Shown one piece after another: positions 18,795 through 26,851 of a DNA stretch of 52,987 bases. The DNA is from AC-37 sp034663685 (lineage in GTDB: Bacteria > Actinomycetota > Thermoleophilia > Solirubrobacterales > Thermoleophilaceae). The DNA lies in the NCBI GenBank assembly GCA_034663685.1, contig JAXDJC010000196.1:1-52987 (forward strand). Reading direction: 5' to 3'. The stretch's first letter is position 1. Each line of letters opens with the position of its first letter. Below the pieces are notes generated by a model. It had not been told where the DNA came from. It searched no databases and saw only the letters and a list, made by a program, of their open reading frames with translations. Both the position numbers and the translations under genes were made by a program.

Positions 18795-20770
18795 CGGGCC
18801 GGCGCGACGTCCTCGAAGAAGCGCTCCAACCGGTCGATCAGCCCGGGCCACGCGTACTCCTCCGCGGTCCTGCGCCCCGCCGCCGAGAGCCGCTCGCGCA
18901 GCTCCGCGTCGTGCAGCACGCGCTCGAGGCCGGCGCGCACCGCGCCCGGCTCGGCGGCCACCATCAGGCAGTTCTCCCCGTCGCGGCAGAAGTCGCGGTT
19001 GCCGTGGGCGTCGGTGCAGACGGTGGGGGCGCCCGCCGCCATCGCCTCGAGCAGCGGGAGGCAGAAGCCCTCGTGCCGCGAGGTCTGAACCAGCGCGGTG
19101 GTGCGGTTCAGGAGCTCGTTCACCTCGCCGTCGCTCGGCCGCTCGAAGTAGCGCGCGCCCGGCCGCTCCCCCAGCTTCGGCTCGATTCCGAACATCCAGA
19201 GCTCCGGCCGCCCGTTCGGCATCGTGCCCCACGCCTCCAGCGTGAGGTCGAGGTTCTTCAGCGGGTTGGTGCGCCCGAGCGTGAGGACCACGTTGTGCTC
19301 GCGGTCGAGCCCGAGGTCCTCGAAGGTCTGGAGGTCTACGCCCGGCGGGACCACGTGCGGCTCGATGCCCAGCTCGCGCAGCCGGCCGGCAACCCAGCCC
19401 GACGTGGTCAGGTAGCGGAACTCCTGCCGGTAGCTCGTGAGCACGTGCGCGTGGACGTGCGGGTGGTTGGGGTAGTACGAGGTCTCGATGTCCTGCACGA
19501 AGTAGACGGGGATGCCGCGCAGCACCGACGCGTTCCAGACCGGCGCGGCGGTGTTCCACCAGGTCGCCACCTTGAGCGCCTCGACCGGGGCCAGCGCCTC
19601 GGTGAGCGCGTCGTAGTCCTCGAACGTGCGGACCGGCACGTGCAGCTCGAACCAGTCCGGCGGCCCGTCGAGCGACCACAGCTCGCACTCGTGCCCGCGC
19701 GCCGACAGGCCGTTCAGGTGCTCGAACACCACCCGGTGGCCTCCGCCCACGCCCGTGTCCTCGGTCACGTACACGATCCGCAGGCGGCCGTCCTCGGTGC
19801 GCACGTTGCGCGCGTCGAACCAGTCGCCCCACTCCTCCCAGAACAGCTTCTGGGACCGGAGCTCGCGCGCGCCCTGGTCGGTCCCGCGCGTCTTCGACTC
19901 GAGGTGGAAGAGAGCAGCGGGCGGGTGGTACATCACGCGGAAGCCGGCCTCCCACGCGCGCAGGCACCAGTCCACATCCTCGTAGGCCATCGGGTAGCGC
20001 TCGTCGAGCAGGCCGATCCGGTCCACGACGGCTCGCTTCACGTACATGCACGCGCCCGTCATCGCCACGCACGGCACGCCCACGTTGGCGGGCCCGTAGT
20101 CGGTGGGCTTGAAGCGGAAGCGGTGGTCGAACCACTCCGGCGCGCCGAGGTTGCGGTGCGAGCCGGCCGACTGGATCGTGCGGTCCGGGTAGAGCAGCTT
20201 GGGCCCGACGATGCCCACGTCCTCGGCTCCGTACGCGGCGTGCTGGAGCGACTCGAGCCAGCCCGGCAGCGCCACCACGTCGCTGTTGAGCAGCACCAGG
20301 TCGTCGCCCTCGCGCGCGGCGCCGAGCGCGCGGTTGGCGTTGACGGCGAAGCCGCCGTTCTCCTCCGCGAGGATCACCTCGGCCCTGCCGTCGAGCGCAT
20401 CGCGCAGCCGCTTCGGATGCGGCGCGGGGCTGGCGTCGTCGGCCACCACGATCCGCACGCGCTCGCGGTCGGTGGTGCGCAGCACCGCGGTGACCGTGGC
20501 CACCGTCTGCTCCGGCGACCCCCAGTGCGGGATGGCGATCGTGACCGGCCGCCAGTTGTCCTCGTACCAGCGCCGCGCCATGGCGGCGTAGGTGCGGTCG
20601 CGCCCGATCCCGAGGAAGCGCCCGGCCGGCGTGAGCCGCAGCGGGAAGGTGATCGCGCGGAACAGGAACGACCGGACCCCGCGGTACTTGAGCGTGAGGT
20701 ACGCGCGCCGCGGCAGCCCGCCGAAGAGGTCGACCAGCCGCACCCTCAGCGCTTGGAGGCGGATTCGCAT
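18791..20770 (-). CDS. bifunctional glycosyltransferase: N-terminal GT2, C-terminal GT4
   Basis: 659 residues from ATG 20768-20770. The GT2 (GT-A) domain is at about 75-320: TIAIPHWGS, VADDASPAP, the donor DxD equivalent LLNSDVVALPG and a YEDVDWCLR acceptor-site loop. A GT4 (GT-B) domain follows at about 340-655, with TEDTGVGGGHRVVFEHL, LTLGRTNPLKNLD and SRHEGFCLPLLEAM. A fusion like this may add two consecutive sugars, or the same sugar to two positions. It lies 10 bp after the GT2 gene upstream and overlaps the next gene by TTGA. Confidence 0.88.
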   Translation of the reverse strand: MRIRLQALRVRLVDLFGGLPRRAYLTLKYRGVRSFLFRAITFPLRLTPAGRFLGIGRDRTYAAMARRWYEDNWRPVTIAIPHWGSPEQTVATVTAVLRTTDRERVRIVVADDASPAPHPKRLRDALDGRAEVILAEENGGFAVNANRALGAAREGDDLVLLNSDVVALPGWLESLQHAAYGAEDVGIVGPKLLYPDRTIQSAGSHRNLGAPEWFDHRFRFKPTDYGPANVGVPCVAMTGACMYVKRAVVDRIGLLDERYPMAYEDVDWCLRAWEAGFRVMYHPPAALFHLESKTRGTDQGARELRSQKLFWEEWGDWFDARNVRTEDGRLRIVYVTEDTGVGGGHRVVFEHLNGLSARGHECELWSLDGPPDWFELHVPVRTFEDYDALTEALAPVEALKVATWWNTAAPVWNASVLRGIPVYFVQDIETSYYPNHPHVHAHVLTSYRQEFRYLTTSGWVAGRLRELGIEPHVVPPGVDLQTFEDLGLDREHNVVLTLGRTNPLKNLDLTLEAWGTMPNGRPELWMFGIEPKLGERPGARYFERPSDGEVNELLNRTTALVQTSRHEGFCLPLLEAMAAGAPTVCTDAHGNRDFCRDGENCLMVAAEPGAVRAGLERVLHDAELRERLSAAGRRTAEEYAWPGLIDRLERFFEDVAPAR

Positions 20771-20780
20771 CGCGATGAGA

Positions 20781-21794
20781 CTAGAACCGCGCCGGGGGTG
20801 GCGGGTCGCGGTGGTCGACCGGGTCGAAGCCCGCTCGCCGCTCCTGCGAGAGCACCCGCCGGACGGGCGCCGGGAGGCGGTCGGCGCGCGTACCGAGGGC
20901 CGCCGCGGTGGCGCGCAGGGAGTGGAACAGGAGCGAGTCGAGCGCGCCGCGGTCGAGCTCGGCGCGCGTGGCGCCCGCCGCCCGCAGGTACGCCCGGTCG
21001 CGCCTGACGCCGGCACGCACGACCGCCGGCGTGTAGCGCCAGCCGGCCTCCTCCACGTGCCCGTACACCTCGCGCAGCGCGCGGAACTCGTCGAAGAAGC
21101 GGCGGAAGCGATGCAGCGGCGGGTGGTCGTGCGAGTGGAGCACGGCGGCGCGCGGCCGGTAGACCTTGGCGTGGCCCGCGCGCAGCACGTCGAGAGCAAG
21201 CAGCTGGTCCTCGGCGTAGCCCACCGGCCGGAACGGCACGCGCTCCCAGACCGCGCGCGCCACGCACCCGTTCGCGCTCGTGAAGAAGGTCGCCGGCCCG
21301 GGCCGGAGGTCCTCCGCCGCAAGGCCGCGATCCACGCGCGGGCCACCGTCGGGCGAGAGCGAGGCGAAGAACTCCGTGAGCTCCCGGGCCACCATGTGGC
21401 TCGCATCCGGACGCGGCAGGTACGGCCCGTAGACGAGCCCGACATCGTCCGCGTCGCCGAACCCGGCCAGCAGCTCGGCCAGCCAGCCTTCGCTCGCCGG
21501 GAGCACGTCCTGGGTCACGAACACCACGTGCTCGCCGCGCGTGCGCTCCATCAGCAGGTTGCGCGTGCCGCCGTGCGAGAACGCCCCGGCGGGCACGTCC
21601 ACGATCGTGGCGCCGCGGCGTCCGGCCTCCTCCCGCGTGCCGTCGGTGGACGCGTTGTCGGCCACCACCACCTCCACCTCGCGATCCACGCGCTGCGCCG
21701 CGATCGCGTCGAGCAGCGCGGGCAGGGTGGCCGCTCCGTCGCGGGCGGGGATCGCGACGCTGACCGCTTTGTCGGGGCTCCTCGGGGGCGCGAT
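20781..21794 (-). CDS. GT2 glycosyltransferase with apparent non-canonical ATC start
   Basis: 337 residues if translation begins at ATC 21792-21794. The first strand of the GT-A domain, VSVAIPARDGAATLP, is encoded upstream of the first ATG/GTG/TTG (GTG 21687-21689), and a TAG stop (21804-21806) closes the frame further up. So no canonical codon can start the complete domain. The ATC is preceded by TAGCCT at the leaderless distance (6 nt). Starting at GTG 21689 would delete a core strand and give 302 residues. Later motifs are intact: VVADNASTDGT, FVTQDVLPA (DxD position) and YAEDQLLALDVL. It is first in the minus-strand operon of four glycosyltransferase genes. A sequencing indel is the alternative explanation. 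Confidence 0.75.
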   Translation of the reverse strand: MAPPRSPDKAVSVAIPARDGAATLPALLDAIAAQRVDREVEVVVADNASTDGTREEAGRRGATIVDVPAGAFSHGGTRNLLMERTRGEHVVFVTQDVLPASEGWLAELLAGFGDADDVGLVYGPYLPRPDASHMVARELTEFFASLSPDGGPRVDRGLAAEDLRPGPATFFTSANGCVARAVWERVPFRPVGYAEDQLLALDVLRAGHAKVYRPRAAVLHSHDHPPLHRFRRFFDEFRALREVYGHVEEAGWRYTPAVVRAGVRRDRAYLRAAGATRAELDRGALDSLLFHSLRATAAALGTRADRLPAPVRRVLSQERRAGFDPVDHRDPPPPARF

Positions 21795-21800
21795 GGCCTG

Positions 21801-21806
21801 AGGCTA
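21801..21806 (-). promoter_or_regulatory. -10 box TAGCCT, 6 nt before ATC
   Basis: On the minus strand TAGCCT ends 6 nt before ATC 21792-21794. Its TAG is also the in-frame stop that blocks any longer reading frame. Confidence 0.5.
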
Positions 21807-21893
21807 ACGGGGCTCCGCGGCGCCCGGCCGGACGGCTCCGGGGCGCCCGGCGGGGCACGTTCCGAGCGCCCCGGCCGGAGCCGAACCCTTCGC

Positions 21894-21899
21894 TAGCCT
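21894..21899 (+). promoter_or_regulatory. candidate -10 box TAGCCT for the 21945 gene
   Basis: It lies 45 nt before ATG 21945, giving a short untranslated leader of about 40 nt. No -35 box is clear. It stands between two divergently transcribed glycan units. Confidence 0.35.
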
Positions 21900-21944
21900 T
21901 GCGTGTTCCTGTGAGGCGGCCCGGCCATCCGGCCGCACCTCTCG

Positions 21945-23666
21945 ATGCCGACCCTCCGCCGCTCAGACTCCGCCCGGGCCGACCGCAACCGCGATGGCCT
22001 CCCTCCCAGCCGGCCGCCGCTGCGGCCGGGCGCTCGCTGGGCGCGCTGGGCGCTGGTGTTCCTGCTCGCGTTCACGCTGCTGCGCGGCGCGGTCTGGGCC
22101 GTCACCTTCCCCCCGTTCTTCGGCCCCGACGAGGACTACCACTTCCTCTACGTCGAGTACCTCACCACCCAGCATGCGCTGCCGAGCCCGGACAAGCCGC
22201 TCTACCCGCGCGAGTATCCGGCGCTCGTCGAGGCGATGCACTACGACGACTACTGCTGCGGCCCGCGCATCACCTTCGCCGGCCAGCAGGACCCCAAGTA
22301 CAGCCTCAAGCAGAGCGAGTGGTGGCCCAAGAGCTACCGCCAGCCGTTCGAGATGGGGCGCGGCGTGGGGGTCGTGCACCCGCCGCTCTACCACCTCGGC
22401 GCGGCGGCGGTGAACAGGTCGCTCGGCGACGCGTCGGTGTTCACCCGCTACCAGGCGGTGCGCTGGTACTCGTCGGTGATCGGGGTGCTGCTGGTGTTCG
22501 CCGCCTGGCTGCTCGCCGCGCAGGTGTTCCGCAACGAGTCGCTGCGCCTGCTCGTGGCGTTCCTCGTGGCGGTGCAGCCGATGGTGTCGGTGCTGTCGGG
22601 GATCGCCAACCACGACATCCTCGTGGCCGCCACCTTCACCCTGGCCATGGCGCTCATGCTCTTCCTGATGCGCTCGCCGCCGACGCCGCGGCAGGGCCTG
22701 TGGCTGGGCGGCGCGATCGGGCTTGCGCTGCTCACGAAGGGCACGGCGCTGGTGCTCATCCCACTCGCGGGAGTGGCCTACGCCCTCCAGGCGCTGGCCA
22801 ACCGCGGGCAGCTGCGCACGGTGCTGCGCTCGGCCGCCTACGCCGGCGGGGCGGTGGCCGTGCTGGCGAGCGGCTTCTACGCCTACAACGTGATCGCGCA
22901 CGGCACGCTCACCGGCCAGGTGGGCGGCACGCCCTCCGGCCCGGCCGGGGCGGCGTCGGTCACGCTCAGCGACATCTGGAGCATGACCAAGCAGTGGACG
23001 GGCTTCACGTACCGCACCTACTGGTTCCACCACTTCTGGTACGAGGCGCCGAAGGCGTCGCTGATCTTCTACCTGCCCGCGTACATCGGTGTGGTGGGGA
23101 TGGCCGGGCTCGCCACGCTCGCGGTCCGCCACCGGCGCGACCTGCTCTCGCCCGAGCGCCCGCTGCTGCGTCAGGTCGCGTTCCTCACGCTCTGCGCGCT
23201 CGCCCTGTACCTGCCGCTGCTGTACGTGGACATCCGCCACAACATCGACGGCCACGGCTTCTCGATGACGGGCGGCCGCTACCTGATCCCCGCCTACGCC
23301 GGCGTGGCGGTGTGCCTCGTGGCGGGGCTGCGCGAGCTGGTCGACAGGCGGGCGCAGCCGATCGTGTTCACCGGCGTCGCGTTCGCCGGGGCGTTCGTGT
23401 GCTGGACCGTCTACTCGAAGAACTACATGCACCGCTACTACGGCGACAAGCACATCCCGTTCGGCACGCTGCTGCGCAACATGAGCTTCGACCGGCCCGA
23501 GTTCGTGACGCCCACCACGCTCCGGGTCACGATGGTGCTGATCCTGCTCAGCCTGGCCGCGGCGGCGCTGGCCGTCGTGGCCGGCAACCTCCCGCCGGGC
23601 GCGGCGAGCCGGCTGCGCGGCTGGCGGCCCGCGGCGCGCGGGCGCGTGGCGGCGCCCACCCGCTAG
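21945..23666 (+). CDS. DUF2142-like polytopic membrane protein, GT-C-type
   Basis: 573 residues, about 11-13 membrane helices. After the first helix (about 33-52) comes FFGPDEDYHFLY, the acidic DE-x-x-H loop that marks DUF2142 and related GT-C glycosyltransferases, where the Asp/Glu pair is catalytic in GT39/GT83-type enzymes. A Cys-containing extracellular loop (YDDYCCGPR) follows. The family uses polyprenyl-phosphate sugars and decorates glycans or lipids on the outer face. The start is ATG. It leads a plus-strand unit with a GT2 and rfbC. Acceptor unknown. Confidence 0.75.
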   Translation: MPTLRRSDSARADRNRDGLPPSRPPLRPGARWARWALVFLLAFTLLRGAVWAVTFPPFFGPDEDYHFLYVEYLTTQHALPSPDKPLYPREYPALVEAMHYDDYCCGPRITFAGQQDPKYSLKQSEWWPKSYRQPFEMGRGVGVVHPPLYHLGAAAVNRSLGDASVFTRYQAVRWYSSVIGVLLVFAAWLLAAQVFRNESLRLLVAFLVAVQPMVSVLSGIANHDILVAATFTLAMALMLFLMRSPPTPRQGLWLGGAIGLALLTKGTALVLIPLAGVAYALQALANRGQLRTVLRSAAYAGGAVAVLASGFYAYNVIAHGTLTGQVGGTPSGPAGAASVTLSDIWSMTKQWTGFTYRTYWFHHFWYEAPKASLIFYLPAYIGVVGMAGLATLAVRHRRDLLSPERPLLRQVAFLTLCALALYLPLLYVDIRHNIDGHGFSMTGGRYLIPAYAGVAVCLVAGLRELVDRRAQPIVFTGVAFAGAFVCWTVYSKNYMHRYYGDKHIPFGTLLRNMSFDRPEFVTPTTLRVTMVLILLSLAAAALAVVAGNLPPGAASRLRGWRPAARGRVAAPTR

Positions 23667-23669
23667 CCG

Positions 23670-24692
23670 TTGAACCTCGCGATCGTGATCGTCGCCTTCG
23701 ACGAGGGCGAGGAGCTGCTCCCGGTGCTCGGCGAGCTGGGGCGCCAGCGCCGCGAGGGCGACGAGATCGTGGTGGTCCACAACTCGGGCGGCGACCCGGT
23801 CAGCGGTCCGCGCACCGCCGCGATCGCCGGCGAGCACCCGGCGGTGGACCGGGTCATCGAGACCGGGGCCAACCTCGGCTTCCCGCGCGGAGCGAACGTG
23901 GGCGCCGCCGCCACCGATCGCGAGACGATCCTGTTCCTCAACCCGGACGCGCGCCCGGAGCCGGGCTGCCTCGACGCCCTGCGCGAGCCGCCGCCGGGCT
24001 GGGACGCGTGGATGGGGCTCGTGGTGCTGCCCGACGGGCGCGTGAACACGGCGGGCGGCGTGGCGCACTTCACCGGGTTCGGGTGGACGGGGCGCTACCT
24101 CGAGCCGGCCGCCGTAGTGGGCACCGAGCCGCAGCCCGTCGGCTTCCTCTCCGGCGCCTGCCTCGCCATCCGGCGCGAGGCGTGGAACGCCGCCGGCGGC
24201 TTCCCCGACGACTTCTTCCTCTACATCGACGACGTGGACCTCACGCACCGCCTGCGGCTGCTCGGGCGCCGCTTCGGGCTGCTCCCGACCGCGCGGGTGA
24301 TCCACGACTACGACTTCGGCCGGCGGCCCGACAAGCTGCGCGAGCTCGAGCGCAACCGGCTGCTGATGGTGGTGCGCTGCTACCCGCCGCGCCTGCTCGC
24401 CGCGGTCGCGCCCGCGCTGGTCGCCACGGAGCTGGCGCTCACGCTCTACGCCGCCGCGGCCGGCTGGGGCGGGGCCAAGCTGCGCGGCACCGCCGGCTTC
24501 CTGCGGGCGCTGCCGCGGGCGCTGCGCGAGCGGCGCGCGATCCAGCGCGGCAGGGTGGTGGGCGAGGCCGAGTTCGCGCAGGCCCTGGTGGCCGATCTGG
24601 ACTCCCCGTTCTTCGGCCGCCTCGGCACCTCGCCTCTCGTACGGGCGCTCCTGCGCGGCTACTGGGCGCTCGCCAGGCGCTCGCTAAGGTGA
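23670..24692 (+). CDS. GT2 glycosyltransferase, rhamnosyltransferase-like
   Basis: 340 residues, TTG 23670 three bases after the previous stop. It has GT-A strands with VIVAFDEGEELLPVL at the N-terminus, NLGFPRGANVG (typical of rhamnosyl/RfbF-like GT2 enzymes), the DxD-like LNPDARPEP and a YIDDVDLTHRL acceptor loop. A hydrophobic pair of helices near 235-260 suggests membrane association. The next gene is rfbC, which makes a dTDP-6-deoxyhexose, so the donor may be dTDP-rhamnose or a related sugar (inference). Confidence 0.87.
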   Translation: MNLAIVIVAFDEGEELLPVLGELGRQRREGDEIVVVHNSGGDPVSGPRTAAIAGEHPAVDRVIETGANLGFPRGANVGAAATDRETILFLNPDARPEPGCLDALREPPPGWDAWMGLVVLPDGRVNTAGGVAHFTGFGWTGRYLEPAAVVGTEPQPVGFLSGACLAIRREAWNAAGGFPDDFFLYIDDVDLTHRLRLLGRRFGLLPTARVIHDYDFGRRPDKLRELERNRLLMVVRCYPPRLLAAVAPALVATELALTLYAAAAGWGGAKLRGTAGFLRALPRALRERRAIQRGRVVGEAEFAQALVADLDSPFFGRLGTSPLVRALLRGYWALARRSLR

Positions 24693-24700
24693 CCGCGCTC

Positions 24701-25258
24701 ATGGAGCGGATCGACACACGAATCGACGGCCCGATCCTGGTCAGGCCCACCGTGCACGGCGACGCCCGCGGCTTCTTCCAGGAGACCTACCGGCGCAACG
24801 TATACGCCGAGCTGGGCATCGCGGAGGAGTTCGTGCAGGACAACCACTCGCGCTCCAAGCACGGGATCGTGCGCGGGATGCACTTCCAGGTCGGCCAGGG
24901 GATGGCCAAGCTGGTGCGCTGCGCGCGCGGCGCGATCGTGGACGTGGTGGTGGACCTGCGCCGCGGCTCGCCCACGTTCGGCGAGTGGGAGGCATTCGAG
25001 CTGAACGACGAGAGCCACCACCAGCTCTACTGCCCGATCGGCTTCGCCCACGGCTTCTGCGTGACCGGCGAGATGGCCGACGTGATGTACAAGTGCTCGG
25101 GCTACTACGACGAGTCGATCGAGCGCGGGATCAAGTACGACGATCCCGAGATCGGCATCGAGTGGCCGGACGTGGAGCTGATCCCGTCGGAGCGCGACGC
25201 GAACGCGCCGCGGCTCTCCGAGGTGGCCGGCGAGCTTCCGTTCGAGTACGGCGGCTGA
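24701..25258 (+). CDS. rfbC: dTDP-4-dehydrorhamnose 3,5-epimerase
   Basis: 185 residues, the normal length. The cupin fold shows RGMHFQ with catalytic His H61, DNHSRSKHG before it, and YCPIGFAHGF. It epimerises C3 and C5 of dTDP-4-keto-6-deoxyglucose on the way to dTDP-L-rhamnose, in the cytoplasm. ATG 24701 is used. GTG 24689, which overlaps the previous stop as GTGA, is an alternative adding four residues. The partners rfbA and rfbB are not in the window; an RmlD-like reductase is at 30351-31238. The stop is 9 bp from the convergent gene. Confidence 0.95.
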   Translation: MERIDTRIDGPILVRPTVHGDARGFFQETYRRNVYAELGIAEEFVQDNHSRSKHGIVRGMHFQVGQGMAKLVRCARGAIVDVVVDLRRGSPTFGEWEAFELNDESHHQLYCPIGFAHGFCVTGEMADVMYKCSGYYDESIERGIKYDDPEIGIEWPDVELIPSERDANAPRLSEVAGELPFEYGG

Positions 25259-25267
25259 GCGTCCGGC

Positions 25268-26851
25268 CTAGCCGCAGACCCTGACCGGCCTGCCGGCCGT
25301 GAGCAGCACGTGCGCGTCGGGACGCGGCCGCCCGGGCGGCAGCTCCACGCGGGCCGGGGCCGGCCCCAGTGTGGTGGTCGGGCCATTCGGGAACTGCTGC
25401 GCGAACACGCGCGCGCGCAGCTCCACCGGGGCGGGACCGCCGGGGAGGACCGTGAACCCGCCCGGAGGCAGCACGAGGTCGACCGTCCCGCCGGGGCCGC
25501 GAGGCGGCGTGGTGCAGCGTCCGGCCGGCTGCACTCCGGGCTGCACGCGCAGCGGCAGGGCAGCCAGCAGCACCGAGTCCGCCTGCGCGCGCACGCCCTC
25601 GGGCCGGGTCGCCAGCTCGGCGGGCGTGTACGCGGGGGACCCCCAGTCGTCGATCGCCTTGAGATAGGCGTGCGCCTCGATCGCGCCCGCCTGGAGGGCG
25701 AAGCCCTGCGGCACCGTGTCGCGCGCGAGCTCGATGCCCGCCAGCGACGCGCGCATCGCGTCGGCCTGCTCGCGGCGCACCTCGGCGGCGTCCTGGAGCG
25801 GAGTGAGGTTGGTGAGCGCCGCGATCGCGGCCACGGCTGCGGCAGCCACCAGGGCCCGGCGCCCGGCCCTGCGTCCTGGGACCACCTCGATCGCGATCAG
25901 CACGATCAGCACCGCGGTGGGGTAGACGTAGCGGCTGGCGGAGGGAGTCTCGTTGTCGGCGCGGGCGAGGCCCGTTGAGACCGCGAACGCGAGCACCCCG
26001 CACAGTGGCGGCAGCACGCGGTTGCGCACGACCCTGGAGCCCGCGGCCGCCCGCGCGGCGCCCCACGCGCCGAGCAGCGCCACCATGCGGCCGAAGTCGA
26101 GCCCCAGCCCGACCAGCGCGCCCGTGGCGCCCGCGATCATCGTGGCGGCGAAGAGCGGCGCGGCCGGCAGGTTGGACATCTGCGCCGACGGCTCTCCGTA
26201 GCCGGAGTACCAGAGCAGGTACATCCAGAGCGGCACGAGCGCGACCCACCAGCGGCGGCTGAAGCCGTTGAGGGCCACCTCCACCACGGCCACCACGAAG
26301 AACGGGATCCCCACCCCCGAGCTGGCCAGCGACACGCACAGGAGCAACGTGGCCGCGATGTCGCCGCGCCGCGTGCCGCGCCGGAGCGCCAGCAGCGCGC
26401 CGAGGCCGGCCGCGATCGCGGAGAGGAAGCCCACCTGGAAGGCCCAGATCAGGTCCTCGTGCGCGCGGCCGAGGAACAGCACCGGCACCACGGCCACCAG
26501 CCCGGCCCAGGCCCCGAGCCGCTGCCGCGCCAGCGCGTAGAGAAGGGCCACGCAAACCAGGTGGAGCACGACGGTGGCCACCCGGTAGGGGCCGTAGTGG
26601 TCGATGCCGAACACGACGAACATCGCCCTGTAGATCACGACCGGCACCAGCGAGAAGTGCTGCACGTGAGCGTCGAGGAGGTCGTTGATCCCATCGCCGC
26701 GGCGGGTGAGGATGAAGTTCCACTCGTCGCCGAAGAAGGTCAGGCCGTGCCCCACGCGGAGCAGGACCGTGGCGGCCAGCGCCATCAGCGCCCCGAGCGC
26801 GATCTCCGGCAGCCGCGCCGCGATCGCGGGCCGGGTCAGCCCAGGGCGCAC
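25268..26851 (-). CDS. polytopic membrane protein, paralogue of the next gene upstream, GT-C-like
   Basis: 527 residues from GTG 26849-26851, overlapping the upstream gene by 16 bp. About 9-11 membrane helices run from about 15 to 370, with an external Asp/Glu after helix 1 (TFFGDEWNFI), like the DE motif of GT39-type enzymes. The last roughly 150 residues form an outside Pro/Gly-rich beta domain. The order and motifs (FFGDEW, DLIWAFQVGFL, ASRYVYPTA) repeat in the upstream neighbour, so the two are a tandem duplication. The likely role is transfer of a polyprenyl-phosphate-linked sugar outside the membrane. It follows a DPM1-like GT2, which would make that donor. Function unproven. Confidence 0.7.
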   Translation of the reverse strand: MRPGLTRPAIAARLPEIALGALMALAATVLLRVGHGLTFFGDEWNFILTRRGDGINDLLDAHVQHFSLVPVVIYRAMFVVFGIDHYGPYRVATVVLHLVCVALLYALARQRLGAWAGLVAVVPVLFLGRAHEDLIWAFQVGFLSAIAAGLGALLALRRGTRRGDIAATLLLCVSLASSGVGIPFFVVAVVEVALNGFSRRWWVALVPLWMYLLWYSGYGEPSAQMSNLPAAPLFAATMIAGATGALVGLGLDFGRMVALLGAWGAARAAAGSRVVRNRVLPPLCGVLAFAVSTGLARADNETPSASRYVYPTAVLIVLIAIEVVPGRRAGRRALVAAAAVAAIAALTNLTPLQDAAEVRREQADAMRASLAGIELARDTVPQGFALQAGAIEAHAYLKAIDDWGSPAYTPAELATRPEGVRAQADSVLLAALPLRVQPGVQPAGRCTTPPRGPGGTVDLVLPPGGFTVLPGGPAPVELRARVFAQQFPNGPTTTLGPAPARVELPPGRPRPDAHVLLTAGRPVRVCG

